NCBI GenBank assembly: GCA_963613665.1
Contig: CAVEAL010000004.1
Coordinates: forward strand, 51,218-115,217
Direction of reading: 5' to 3'
Origin: F23-B02 sp963613665
GTDB taxonomy: Bacteria; Bacillota; Clostridia; Oscillospirales; Oscillospiraceae
Length of the DNA: 64,000 bases
Position 1 is the stretch's first letter, and the number at the start of each line of letters is the position of its first letter. Positions 42,142-50,326 of this stretch are shown here, in pieces. A model generated the notes under the pieces. It saw only the letters and a list, made by a program, of their open reading frames with translations, made no database searches and was not told where the DNA came from. The translations under genes and the position numbers were made by a program.

Positions 42142-42934
42142 GATGATTGGGAAGGTCTCGTTGCTGCGCAGGATTGTCTCCCGAACGATGAAATGAAAGA
42201 TAAATTCGGCGCACAATACCGCGTCCTGAACCGCGTCTGGAATGCACTCTCCCGGATAGCGGCCTGAACCCTTTTAAAGCAAACTACAGGTGGCTTTCTA
42301 AAGTTTATGACTCTATCCGCCCGACTGATGAGCGAGGAAAATTGATCTGGCAGCATTTGGCCCCAAAACGATTCAGCTTGTGCATGACAATATCTCGGTC
42401 GAGTCTGTTGAAACGGATGAAGAAATCCTCGCGATGGATGCGGATATCATCCAAAAATTCATTGAGGGCGACGCTAATGCGGAGAAGAAACGTCGTAAGA
42501 TAGAAATCGACCTCGCTGCTATCATACTAAAACACCCAGATGATCCGCGTTTTATTGCGCTGGGAGCCAGAATGGAAAAGCTGCGTGAGGAGCATGAGGC
42601 GGGGCCTCTTTCCAGCATGGAATTTTTGAAGGCACTACTCGAACTGGAGATAGATGTTGCACATGTTGAAAAGAAAGTCGTTCCAGAAGAGAAGGTAGAT
42701 AAAGGAAAGGCTGCGCTGAGGTCTTTGTTCCAAAACGTTAAGAATGATAGCACGCCAATCATTGTCGAGAGAATTGTAGTAAATGATATCGATGGTATTG
42801 TGAAAATTGTCCGTTTCCCCGGTTGGCAGAACACCTCAACAGGGAGAAAAGAAGTTAGTAAAAATCTACGTGACGTTATCATGCGCAAATACAGGATAAG
42901 GGATCAGGAGGTATTTGCAAAAGCATATAGCTAG
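42142..42934 (+). pseudogene. hsdR: 3' fragment of a type I restriction HsdR subunit
   Basis: Three frames joined by two single-base shifts (near 42258 and 42357) reproduce the HsdR C-terminus: DWEGLVAAQDCLPNDEMKDK and FGAQYRVLNRVWNALS; then NYRWLSKVYDSIRPTDERGK and LIWQHL; then TIQLVHDNISVESVETDEE, ending IVRFPGWQNTSTGRKEV and DQEVFAKAYS. The N-terminal nuclease and helicase parts are absent, and no hsdM or hsdS is present. The open frame from 42380 to 42934 (GTG start) is the longest surviving piece. The 290 bp before it (41852-42141) shows no gene, only AT-rich sequence. Confidence 0.78.
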
Positions 42935-42971
42935 GTTGAGCAATACTATTGATATTCTTTTATCGCAGAAC

Positions 42972-43005
42972 AACACCTCGCAGTCACAACGGTTGCGAGG
43001 TGTTT
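42972..43005 (+). terminator. hairpin after the hsdR remnant
   Basis: A stem AACACCTCGCA / TGCGAGGTGTT with an 11-nt loop and a T-rich 3' side. Confidence 0.75.
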
Positions 43006-43096
43006 CTGCAAGTGTGGATTTTATGAATTATAGGTTACGGGGACATGCTGCGCTTTTGCAACCATGAGAAATAATTCTGCCACGCTCATTATACCC

Positions 43097-43125
43097 TTGA
43101 TTTTGCGGGTATAATAGGGTATAAT
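43097..43125 (+). promoter_or_regulatory. promoter of the AAA ATPase gene
   Basis: TTGATT (43097-43102), 17-bp spacer, TATAAT (43120-43125); a second TATAAT overlaps upstream at 43110-43115. The next start is 35 nt downstream. Confidence 0.7.
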
Positions 43126-43159
43126 TCTGCATAGAATAGTATCTCACAGGAGGTGCGCT

Positions 43160-44944
43160 ATGGAGTTATCTGAAATGCAGGCACGGGTGACAGAGTTGGA
43201 GCAGCAGATTTCTGCTTTACCAGCCGGTTCTATTACGAAGAAAACCGTCAATGGTAAGGAGTACTTTTACCATCGTTGGACGGAGAACAAGAAACGGCGG
43301 GAGAAGTATATTCCTGCGGATGAACTGGAAAATATCCGCGCTCAAATCGAGCGGCGGAAGGAACTGGAGCAGGAACTGAAGGCACTGAAGAAGCAGCTGC
43401 CCAAAACAAAAACCGTGGACATTTCCGCATTTACCACCAACATCCGCACCGGCGAGGCGCTGCGTTCCTTTGCGGCGTCTGTTCGCGGCTATCGCAGGCG
43501 CGAGTGCTTCCGGCAACTGCACGATTTTGTCTACAGTGATCCGCAGGATAAGGTATTCATCCTCTACGGTCTGCGCAGGACGGGAAAAACCACCATGATC
43601 CGCCAAATTTTTGCGGAGATGAGCGACGCTGAGTTGTCGAAAGCGGTATTCATTCAAATCACCGCAAGAGATACGCTGGCAGATGTAAACCGCGACCTCA
43701 AGGCACTGGAAGCGCAGGGCTTCCGCTATGTGTTCCTCGATGAAGTGACACTGATGGAGGATTTCATCGAGGGCGCAGCGCTGTTTTCTGACGTGTTTGC
43801 GGCCTGCGGCATGAAGATCGTGCTCTCCGGCACGGACTCGCTGGGCTTCCTCTTCACAGAGGACGAGCAGCTCTATGACCGCTGTATCCTGCTGCACACC
43901 ACCTTCATCCCCTACCGGGAGTTTGAATCTGTCCTCGGCATTCACGGCATCGACGAGTATATCCGCTACGGCGGCACCATGAGCCTTGGCGGCGTCCACT
44001 ACAACGAGACTTCCACGTTTGCCAGCAAGGAAAGCGCCGACGAATACGTGGACACGGCTATCGCCCGCAACATCCAGCACTCTCTGCGCTGCTATAAGTA
44101 TGAGGGGCATTTCCGCCATCTGCGGGATTTGTACGACAAGAGTGAGTTGACCAGCGCCATCAACCGCGTGGTGGAGGACATCAACCACCGCTTCACGCTG
44201 GAGGTGCTGACGCAGGATTGGAAATCTCATGACCTTGGCATTTCTGCCAGCAATCTGCGTCGGGATCGGGAGAATCCTACGGACATCCTCGACCGTATTG
44301 ACCTTGCGGCTGTCACCGATAGTCTGCGAAAGCTGCTGGAGATCCGCAACAAGGCAGAGCAGAGCGTAGAACTGGACGATGTTCATGCAGCGGAGATCAA
44401 AGAATATCTGGATTTGCTTGACCTGACGCGGGAGATCGATGTGCTGCACCTGCCGGATGTCAGCACGAAGTCCAGCCGCACGGTGATTGCGCAGCCAGGT
44501 CTTCGGTATGCGCAGGCGGATGCACTGATCCGCAGTCTGCTGCTGGATGAAACGTTCAGTGCGCTGTCTCTGACGGAGCGCACCGCCGTGCAGGAGCGTA
44601 TCCTGACCGAGATCAAAGGGCGTATGTTGGAGGACATCGTCCTGTTGGAAACCAAGCTGGCGAACCCTAAGAAGCAGGTCTTTGTCCTGCAATTTCCCGT
44701 GGGCGAATTTGATATGGTGGTGTTTGACACGGAAGCGGGCTCCTGCCGGATTTTCGAGATCAAGCACAGTGAAGAAGCCGTTCCGCAGCAGTATCGCCAT
44801 CTGATCGATGAACAAAAATGCGCCCAGACCGAGCACCGCTACGGTTCGATCACCGGCAAGTTTGTCCTCTACCGTGGGGAAAGCCAAGTCATAGACGGCA
44901 TTCAGTACCAGAACGTGGAAGAATATCTGCGAAACCTTGTATGA
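43160..44944 (+). CDS. AAA ATPase with C-terminal PD-(D/E)xK-like (DUF4143-type) domain
   Basis: A 594-residue protein. N-terminal coiled-coil/strand segment (MELSEMQARVTELEQQISA; HRWTENKKRREKYIP), then an AAA domain: Walker A ILYGLRRTGKTTMIRQIF near 135-152, Walker B RYVFLDEV near 192, sensor ISGTDS-like VLSGTDSLGF. The C-terminus has EFDMVVFDTEAGSCRIFEIK (D...E-x-K, a nuclease-like active-site pattern). The family is common on mobile elements; a role in defence or element maintenance is possible but unproven. It has its own promoter and a terminator after it (44952-44986) and lies just before the recombinase. Confidence 0.8.
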   Translation: MELSEMQARVTELEQQISALPAGSITKKTVNGKEYFYHRWTENKKRREKYIPADELENIRAQIERRKELEQELKALKKQLPKTKTVDISAFTTNIRTGEALRSFAASVRGYRRRECFRQLHDFVYSDPQDKVFILYGLRRTGKTTMIRQIFAEMSDAELSKAVFIQITARDTLADVNRDLKALEAQGFRYVFLDEVTLMEDFIEGAALFSDVFAACGMKIVLSGTDSLGFLFTEDEQLYDRCILLHTTFIPYREFESVLGIHGIDEYIRYGGTMSLGGVHYNETSTFASKESADEYVDTAIARNIQHSLRCYKYEGHFRHLRDLYDKSELTSAINRVVEDINHRFTLEVLTQDWKSHDLGISASNLRRDRENPTDILDRIDLAAVTDSLRKLLEIRNKAEQSVELDDVHAAEIKEYLDLLDLTREIDVLHLPDVSTKSSRTVIAQPGLRYAQADALIRSLLLDETFSALSLTERTAVQERILTEIKGRMLEDIVLLETKLANPKKQVFVLQFPVGEFDMVVFDTEAGSCRIFEIKHSEEAVPQQYRHLIDEQKCAQTEHRYGSITGKFVLYRGESQVIDGIQYQNVEEYLRNLV

Positions 44945-44951
44945 CAAAACC

Positions 44952-44986
44952 GCCGCCCCGACTGAAAAATCGGAGCGGCTGTTTTT
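44952..44986 (+). terminator. terminator after the AAA ATPase gene
   Basis: A 10-bp stem GCCGCCCCGA / TCGGAGCGGC with one mismatch and 8-nt loop, followed by TGTTTTTA. Confidence 0.85.
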
Positions 44987-45436
44987 ACGATACATCTTGT
45001 CATATGACAAACCGTGGCGTAAAATAAGCTTGACGTATGACAAGTAGCAATGCGCAAAAATCGTGAGGCGAGAATGCACGAATGCGGTTGATGGCGGAAA
45101 TGCATAATGTCCCAGATAGCACCCATCGCTCATTTCATCAATCATATTTTCAGCTTGCATGAGCGATGCCCGCAAAACTGCATCATTTAGGGTGCAAAAG
45201 CCTCTGTTTTTTCCTCTCAGACCGCTGCAAGCAGGCGGGCGTGGATGTTTTCCTATGGACTTCATCCGAGAGGCAAAACGGAGGCTTTTTTCATGGAAAA
45301 CGACACTTTTCAGAAACGTTGAGGTGCTTATTTTTTCTCAGAAATTTTTACAGATTCTTTCCTCGGCACCTTTTCAAATGGATTCCAATCCGTTATAATA
45401 TATCTACCAACCTAACGAATAACGCGAGGTGCCGTC
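44987..45436. other. 450-bp non-coding stretch before the recombinase
   Basis: No convincing gene. It holds a TATAAT at 45394-45399 close upstream of the recombinase, a small palindrome AATGGATT-cc-AATCCgTT, and GAGGTGC / GCACCT repeats around a T-rich stretch at about 45320-45380. These may be recombinase control sequences. No good -35 accompanies the TATAAT, which would fit a regulated, possibly sporulation-type, promoter, but this is inference. Confidence 0.4.
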
Positions 45437-47146
45437 ATGAAAACGAAAGATACGCCGAAGCAATATGTCATCTATTCCCGCAAGTCCAAATTTACCGGGA
45501 AGGGCGAAAGTATAGAGAACCAGATCGAGCTGTGCCGCAAGTACATTGCCATGCACTTTGGCGAGGATGCGGCGGAAAACGCGCTGGTGTATGAGGACGA
45601 GGGCTTTTCCGGCGGCAATCTGGAGCGCCCGCAGTTCAAGAAAATGATGAAGGACTCACAGAAGATCGAATTTGCGGCCATTGTGGTCTACCGTCTCGAC
45701 CGCATCAGCCGCAACATCGGTGACTTTGCAAAGCTCATTGAGGACCTGGACGACCGGCACATTGACTTCATTTCCATCCGGGAGCAGTTCGACACGTCAT
45801 CCCCTATGGGTCGAGCGATGATGTATATCGCGTCGGTGTTCTCTCAGCTGGAGCGGGAGACCATTGCGGAGCGTATCCGGGACAATATGCACGAGCTGTC
45901 CAAGACCGGGCGCTGGCTGGGCGGTACGACGCCCACCGGCTACGCCTCGGAAAGCCTGTCCAGCGTGACGGTGGACGGTAAGGTGAAGAAAGCCTGTAAG
46001 CTCAAGCCCATCCCGGAGGAAATTCAGCTGGTCAAAACGATTTTCTCTGTGTTCATGGAGACCGGCTCTCTCAGCAAGACCGACCAGTACCTGCTGGAGC
46101 ACCGCTGCGTCACGAAGCGCGGCAAACAGTTCACACGCTTTGCCATCCGGGGCATTCTGACCAATCCGGTCTATATGATTGCCGATGAGACGGCGTATCA
46201 GTATCTGAAAGAAAATAATGTTGACCTGTTTGCCGAGCGCTCGGAGTTCGACAGCGAGCACGGCATCATGGCGTATAACCGCACCCTTCAGCGCCCCGGC
46301 AAGGCGAACCAGATCCGCCCGATGGAGGAATGGATCGTGGCGGTGGGCAGGCATCCCGGCATCATTGCAGGCAGCGACTGGGTACAGGTGCAGTCCATGC
46401 TGGACGTGAACAAATCCAAAAGCTACCGCAGACCGCGCAGTAATGTGGCGCTGCTGTCCGGCCTTCTGCGGTGCGGCGAATGCGGCGATTATATGCGCCC
46501 GAAGCTGACCAACCGCCGCACGGCGGACGGCGAACTGATCTACACCTACATGTGCTCCACCAAGGAGCGCAGCCACGGCACCGTCTGCGGCATGAAAAAC
46601 TGCAATGGCAACACGCTGGACGCCAAAATCATCGAGGAGATCCGCAAGCTGTCCGCCGACAAGGAGACCCTTGCCAAGCTGCTGGCGCAGACCAAGAAGG
46701 TCATCAGCGGCAACAAGGAGGGTTACGACGCGGAGCTGGCGCTGCTGAAAGAGAAGCACGCGGAAACGGAGGACCGCATCAAGCGGCTGGTGGAATCCCT
46801 GTCCGTTGCCAGCGAGACCTCTGCCAAATACGTCATGGAGCAGATCGACGAATTGCATCAGGAGAGCGAGACCCAGCAGGCAAGGCTTTCTGAGCTGGAG
46901 GCGCTGACCGAACAGAGCCGGATGCTGCATCAGGAGTTTGCCTTCCATCAGGAAATGATCGAGTCGTTTGCCAATGCGGTGGATTCGGCAACGCTGGAGG
47001 AAAAGCGACGCTTGCTGCGGACCATCGTCAAGAAAGTGGTCTGGGACGGCAAAAATGCCTATGTGTACCTGTTTGCAGAGGACGGAGAGGCGGATTTGCC
47101 CCCTGTTGAGCAACCTATGTTTCCACCAGGAGAGGATAGCGAATGA
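45437..47146 (+). CDS. large serine recombinase of the sigK element (SpoIVCA-like)
   Basis: A 569-residue large serine recombinase that should excise the element from sigK in the mother cell. Resolvase domain: nucleophile Ser in YVIYSRKSKF near residue 15, EDEGFSGGNLERPQFKKMM, VYRLDRISRN, FSQLERETIAERI. Then a recombinase domain (TGYASESL; FTRFAIRGILTNPVYM) and a zinc ribbon (LRCGECGDYMRPKLTNRRT... CSTKE). A long coiled coil follows (about 440-510). ATG behind CGAGGTGCC. The stop codon TGA (47144-47146) borrows its last base from sigK DNA across the attachment core, so its 3' end differs in the excised circle. No directionality factor is obvious. Confidence 0.95.
   Translation: MKTKDTPKQYVIYSRKSKFTGKGESIENQIELCRKYIAMHFGEDAAENALVYEDEGFSGGNLERPQFKKMMKDSQKIEFAAIVVYRLDRISRNIGDFAKLIEDLDDRHIDFISIREQFDTSSPMGRAMMYIASVFSQLERETIAERIRDNMHELSKTGRWLGGTTPTGYASESLSSVTVDGKVKKACKLKPIPEEIQLVKTIFSVFMETGSLSKTDQYLLEHRCVTKRGKQFTRFAIRGILTNPVYMIADETAYQYLKENNVDLFAERSEFDSEHGIMAYNRTLQRPGKANQIRPMEEWIVAVGRHPGIIAGSDWVQVQSMLDVNKSKSYRRPRSNVALLSGLLRCGECGDYMRPKLTNRRTADGELIYTYMCSTKERSHGTVCGMKNCNGNTLDAKIIEEIRKLSADKETLAKLLAQTKKVISGNKEGYDAELALLKEKHAETEDRIKRLVESLSVASETSAKYVMEQIDELHQESETQQARLSELEALTEQSRMLHQEFAFHQEMIESFANAVDSATLEEKRRLLRTIVKKVVWDGKNAYVYLFAEDGEADLPPVEQPMFPPGEDSE
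47141..47145 (+). repeat. attR core of the sigK element
   Basis: GAATG, second copy. It is also the last codons of the recombinase gene. To the right sigK resumes with AAATACTC. Confidence 0.85.
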
Positions 47147-47513
47147 AATACTCATGTACTTTCGCAGTCAGAAGAAGACAATGGGGGATGTGAGCCTGTC
47201 GGATGTGCTCGACACTGACGGAGATGGCAACAGTCTGTCGCTCATGGATGTTCTGTCGCAGGGCGACGAGATGAGTGAGCGAATAGGAGAACTTGAGCTG
47301 TGCGGAAGACTGCGCGGGCTAATTGACAGCAGCCTTGACGAGCGCGAGGCGATGATCATACGTCTGCGCTACGGGCTTGGCGGCAGCCTGCCCATGACGC
47401 AGCGCGAAACTGCCGGTATCTGCAAAATAAGCCGCTCGTATGTCAGCCGTCTCGAGAAAAAAGCGCTCGAAAAGCTCAGAGCAGAGCTCGGCGGCGATGA
47501 GGACGGAGCATAA
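47146..47513 (+). CDS. sigK: RNA polymerase sigma-K, C-terminal half
   Basis: The remainder of SigK, beginning in the codon Glu-111 (completed with G47145): EILMYFRSQKKTMGDVSLSD (end of region 2 and region 3), then region 4 with DEREAMIIRLRYGLGGSLPM and the helix-turn-helix TQRETAGICKISRSYVSRLE. It has no start of its own and cannot be made until the element is removed. B. subtilis has the same arrangement (spoIVCB and spoIIIC). 121 residues after the junction codon. Confidence 0.95.
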
Positions 47514-47518
47514 TTATC

Positions 47519-47547
47519 TTGTATATGCCGTCGGTTTGTGGTAAAAT
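47519..47547 (+). promoter_or_regulatory. promoter upstream of the carboxypeptidase gene
   Basis: TTGTAT (47519-47524), 17-bp spacer, TAAAAT (47542-47547), immediately after the sigK stop. Confidence 0.65.
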
Positions 47548-47578
47548 AGCATGAAAAATTCCGGGGAGGTGAGCCTTA

Positions 47579-48370
47579 GTGCGTGTTAAGAAAACGGTGT
47601 GGACATTTTTCATGCTGATAATGACGGCTGTGCTTGTGCTTATCGTCAATTCGCGCGTTCAGCTCACGTCCGAGATAGTTGTCGGCGGGTCGGACTCGGT
47701 GTTTGTAAAGACCGACAGTCTCGCCGACCCCATGGACGGCTATGAAACATCCGGCAAGGCCTCGCTCGAAAAATACGCGGACCTTGAGTTTCCGACGGTG
47801 ACAATAACGGACTGGGAGTATATTCTTATAAACAGCGAAACGCCGGTGAAGTCCTATTCGCCGGAGCTCAAGCAGTTCGGAACGGACGGAGTGTATGTGG
47901 ATAAGCGCATTATCGACAGCCTATCCGAGCTCGTATCGGCGGCGAAGGAAGCGGGCTTTGAGCCTTACATAAGCGTCGGGTACAGATCGTATGCCGACCA
48001 GCAGCAGCTTTTTAACGAAAAAGCCTCGGAGCTGAGCCGGAACGGCGCGTATACATACGAAGAAGCAAAGAGCATCGCCGCTGAGATCGTGGCAAAGCCC
48101 GGCACGAGCGATCACCAGACCGGTCTTGCCGTCGATATTTTCGACAAGGAGTACGAGGTGCTCGACTACAGCAAGATGGATTCGTCGTTCTTCGACTGGC
48201 TTGACGCAAACTGTGCACAGTTCGGATTTATAAAGCGCTACCCAAGCAATAAAAAGAGCGTCACGGGCTGGGATGAGCCGTGGCACTACAGATACGTAGG
48301 CAAGGATGCCGCCGAGTTTATCACCGAAAACCGTATGTGCCTCGAAGAATTCGTCGCACACTACAGCTGA
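47579..48370 (+). CDS. M15-family D-alanyl-D-alanine carboxypeptidase (VanY/LdcB-like)
   Basis: A 263-residue exported peptidoglycan peptidase. One N-terminal membrane helix (VWTFFMLIMTAVLVLIVNS) anchors it. The VanY domain shows the substrate loop VGYRSYADQQQLFNEK, first zinc ligands KPGTSDHQTGLAVDIF (S-x-H-x-x-G-x-A-x-D), and the last His in DEPWHYRYVG. Such enzymes trim the terminal D-alanine from stem peptides. GTG start after GGGGAGGTGA. Its own promoter makes it independent of sigK rearrangement. Confidence 0.92.
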   Translation: MRVKKTVWTFFMLIMTAVLVLIVNSRVQLTSEIVVGGSDSVFVKTDSLADPMDGYETSGKASLEKYADLEFPTVTITDWEYILINSETPVKSYSPELKQFGTDGVYVDKRIIDSLSELVSAAKEAGFEPYISVGYRSYADQQQLFNEKASELSRNGAYTYEEAKSIAAEIVAKPGTSDHQTGLAVDIFDKEYEVLDYSKMDSSFFDWLDANCAQFGFIKRYPSNKKSVTGWDEPWHYRYVGKDAAEFITENRMCLEEFVAHYS

Positions 48371-48405
48371 ACAATAAATTGCGGCAGTATGTTTAAAATA
48401 ATGCT

Positions 48406-48433
48406 TGCAATCACGATATTTAGATGGTATTAT
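48406..48433 (+). promoter_or_regulatory. promoter of the rimP-nusA-infB operon
   Basis: TTGCAA (48406-48411) with TATTAT (48428-48433) at 16 bp, or TATAAT (48431-48436) at 19 bp. Confidence 0.6.
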
Positions 48434-48458
48434 AATAAGGTAAGTCAGTAAGCATGCA

Positions 48459-48485
48459 AGAGTGGGTCACAGCCCACTCTTTTTG
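48459..48485 (+). terminator. leader hairpin/attenuator before rimP
   Basis: An 8-bp stem AGAGTGGG / CCCACTCT followed by TTTTTG, between the promoter and rimP. A terminator within the leader of a highly expressed nusA operon suggests attenuation, perhaps by NusA itself as known for nusA operons. Confidence 0.7.
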
Positions 48486-48522
48486 TTGAGCATTTTGCGG
48501 ATGATAAAATCAGGAGCATTGT

Positions 48523-48966
48523 ATGAGTAAGATCAGTGACAAGGTTGAGGCACTCGCACGGCCGGTGGTAGAGGAAGAGGGCTGCGAGCTGTGGAGCGTT
48601 GAGTATGTAAAAGAGGCAGGGACGTGGTATCTGCGTGTGTATATCGACAAGGAGGGCGGCGTCGGCATTGCCGACTGCGAGGCGATAAGCCGCAGGCTCG
48701 ATCCGATACTTGACGAAGCAGATCCGGTACCCGACAGCTATGTGTTTGAAGTCGGTTCCGCCGGAGCGGAGCGTGAGCTCAGGCGTCCGTCGGATTTCGA
48801 GCGCTATATCGGCTCCGATGTTGAGGTGAAGCTCTATCAGCCCTATGAAGGCAGAAAGACCCTCGTCGGTACGCTCGATAAATACAGCGACGGGAATATA
48901 ACGGTTTCCGGCGCGGAGTTTAAGAAAGAACAAGTTGCGCAGGTCAGGCTGCATGTAACCATATAG
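48523..48966 (+). CDS. rimP: ribosome maturation factor RimP
   Basis: A 147-residue RimP needed for 30S subunit assembly. Visible family core: LYVDKEGGVGIADCE-like YIDKEGGVGIADCEAISRRL, LDEADPVPDSYVFEVGSAGA, RELRRPSDFERYIGSDVEVK. It heads the classic rimP-nusA-ylxR-ylxQ-infB-rbfA series. Confidence 0.95.
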   Translation: MSKISDKVEALARPVVEEEGCELWSVEYVKEAGTWYLRVYIDKEGGVGIADCEAISRRLDPILDEADPVPDSYVFEVGSAGAERELRRPSDFERYIGSDVEVKLYQPYEGRKTLVGTLDKYSDGNITVSGAEFKKEQVAQVRLHVTI

Positions 48967-48987
48967 AAAAGAAGAGGTATATTGAAA

Positions 48988-50040
48988 ATGAACGCTGAAT
49001 TTTTTTCTGCAATCGAAGATCTCGAAAAAGAAAAGGGCATACCCAGAGAATACATGTACGACAAAATAAAGCAGGCCATGCTTGCCGCATTCCGCCGCGA
49101 TAATCCCGAGTGTGCGGATAATGTCGATATCCTGCTTGATGAGGACAGAAAGCGCATTGAGATGTATGTCAACAAGGTCGCTGTCGAGCAGGTCGAGGAT
49201 CCCGCTCTTGAGATAGATATCGAGGCCGCGAAGAAGATAACAAAGCGCGCAAAGCCCGGCGATACCATCAAGATCCCCGTGGAGACGAAAAAGTTCGGCC
49301 GCATTGCCGCTCAGTCGGCAAAGCAGGTCATAATCCAGGGCATCCGTGAGGCCGAGCGCGGCATCGTATACGAGGAGTTCACCTCCAAGGAGCATGAGAT
49401 ACTCACGGGCGTTGTCTCCCGCATCGAGCCGAGGACGGGCAGCGTATCCATCCGTATCAGCTCCAACAGCGAATATACCGAGGCCATGCTCTCGCCTAAC
49501 GAGAGGATCAAGACCGAGCCCCTCAAGGAGGGCGACCGCATAAAGGTCTATGTCGTCGAGGTAAGAAATTCCACCAAGGGTCCTCAGGTACTCATAAGCC
49601 GCACGCATCCGGGCCTTGTAAAGCGTCTGTTCGAGCTTGAGGTGCCCGAGATATTCGACGGTACGGTCGAGATAAAGTCCATTGCCCGCGAAGCCGGAAG
49701 CCGCACGAAGATGGCGGTCTGGTCCACCGATCCCGATGTCGATCCCATCGGCTCCTGCGTAGGCCCCAAGGGCGGCCGCGTTGCGAGCATAGTCGATGAG
49801 CTCGGCGGCGAGAAGATAGACATTATTAAATACAGCGAGATCCCCGAGGAGTACATTGCCGCGGCACTCGCTCCCAGCGAGGTCGTCAGCGTCACAATGC
49901 TCGAGGACGGTAAGAGCTGCCGTGTCGTAGTTCCCGACGGCCAGCTTTCGCTTGCCATCGGCAAAGAGGGACAGAATGCGCGTCTGGCCGCAAGACTGAC
50001 GGGATTTAAGATCGATATAAAGCCCGAATCGGAGGCATAA
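48988..50040 (+). CDS. nusA: transcription termination/antitermination factor NusA
   Basis: A 350-residue short-form NusA without the C-terminal acidic repeats found in proteobacteria. N-terminal RNAP-binding domain (NAEFFSAIEDLEKEKGIPRE), S1 domain (YEEFTSKEHEILTGVVSRIE), KH1 (VPEIFDGTVEIKSIAREAGS) and KH2 (IGSCVGPKGGRVASIVDELG; PDGQLSLAIGKEGQNARLAA). ATG 48988 is preferred over the in-frame TTG at 48982. AGAGGTAT upstream. Confidence 0.96.
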   Translation: MNAEFFSAIEDLEKEKGIPREYMYDKIKQAMLAAFRRDNPECADNVDILLDEDRKRIEMYVNKVAVEQVEDPALEIDIEAAKKITKRAKPGDTIKIPVETKKFGRIAAQSAKQVIIQGIREAERGIVYEEFTSKEHEILTGVVSRIEPRTGSVSIRISSNSEYTEAMLSPNERIKTEPLKEGDRIKVYVVEVRNSTKGPQVLISRTHPGLVKRLFELEVPEIFDGTVEIKSIAREAGSRTKMAVWSTDPDVDPIGSCVGPKGGRVASIVDELGGEKIDIIKYSEIPEEYIAAALAPSEVVSVTMLEDGKSCRVVVPDGQLSLAIGKEGQNARLAARLTGFKIDIKPESEA

Positions 50041-50059
50041 ACGAAAGGAGGCAGCCGCA

Positions 50060-50326
50060 GTGCAGAAGAAAATACCGATGAGGCAGTGTCTGGGCTGCCG
50101 CGAGATGAAGCCGAAGCGCGAGCTTATCCGTGCGGTAAAATCGCCGGACGGGGAAGTGAGCCTTGATTTTAAGGGCAAGATGCCCGGCAGGGGCGCATAT
50201 CTGTGCCCGAACGGCGAGTGCCTTAGAAAAGCAATGAAGTCCAGAGCGCTTGAGCGAGCCTTCTCCGTGCAGATACCCGAGGAGATATATGAAGCCTTAC
50301 AGAGGCAGATGGAGGCGAGCCAATGA
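50060..50326 (+). CDS. ylxR: YlxR (RnpM) RNA-binding protein
   Basis: An 88-residue YlxR/DUF448 protein: MRQCLGCREMKPKRELIRAV, KGKMPGRGAYLCPNGECLRK. Members bind RNA and were recently linked to RNase P modulation. GTG start after AAAGGAGGCAGC. Stop overlaps the next start. Confidence 0.93.
   Translation: MQKKIPMRQCLGCREMKPKRELIRAVKSPDGEVSLDFKGKMPGRGAYLCPNGECLRKAMKSRALERAFSVQIPEEIYEALQRQMEASQ

Larger units (their letters stand above)
28454..47145 (+). mobile_element. 18.7-kb skin-like sigK intervening element (serine recombinase) with catabolic cargo
   Basis: Bounded by the 5-bp repeat GAATG at 28454-28458 and 47141-47145; unit length 18,687 bp. Evidence: the two sigK halves outside it join in frame; a large serine recombinase is encoded at the right edge; interior genes are accessory. 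Contents left to right: small ORF and broken RepA_N gene, unknown protein, tRNA-Ser-like remnant, permease-SDR-MFS-OYE operon, TetR, SDR/ADH-OYE operon, TetR, HsdR fossil, AAA ATPase, recombinase. No phage structural genes are seen, unlike classical skin. The circular junction reads GGATAGC-GAAT-GCTATGC, a near-palindrome as expected for attP. Confidence 0.92.

Noticed and set aside
43217..45265. 682-codon minus-strand frame across the AAA ATPase gene
   Set aside because: Antisense shadow of a gene with clear Walker motifs; no recognisable domain or ribosome site.
28454..47145. Assembly chimera as an explanation for the split sigK
   Set aside because: Both breakpoints share a core repeat, the break is at the known skin insertion codon, the rejoined frame is perfect, and a matching recombinase lies at the edge.
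28454..47145. Classical prophage
   Set aside because: No capsid, tail, terminase, lysis or phage repressor genes are seen in the 18.7 kb.
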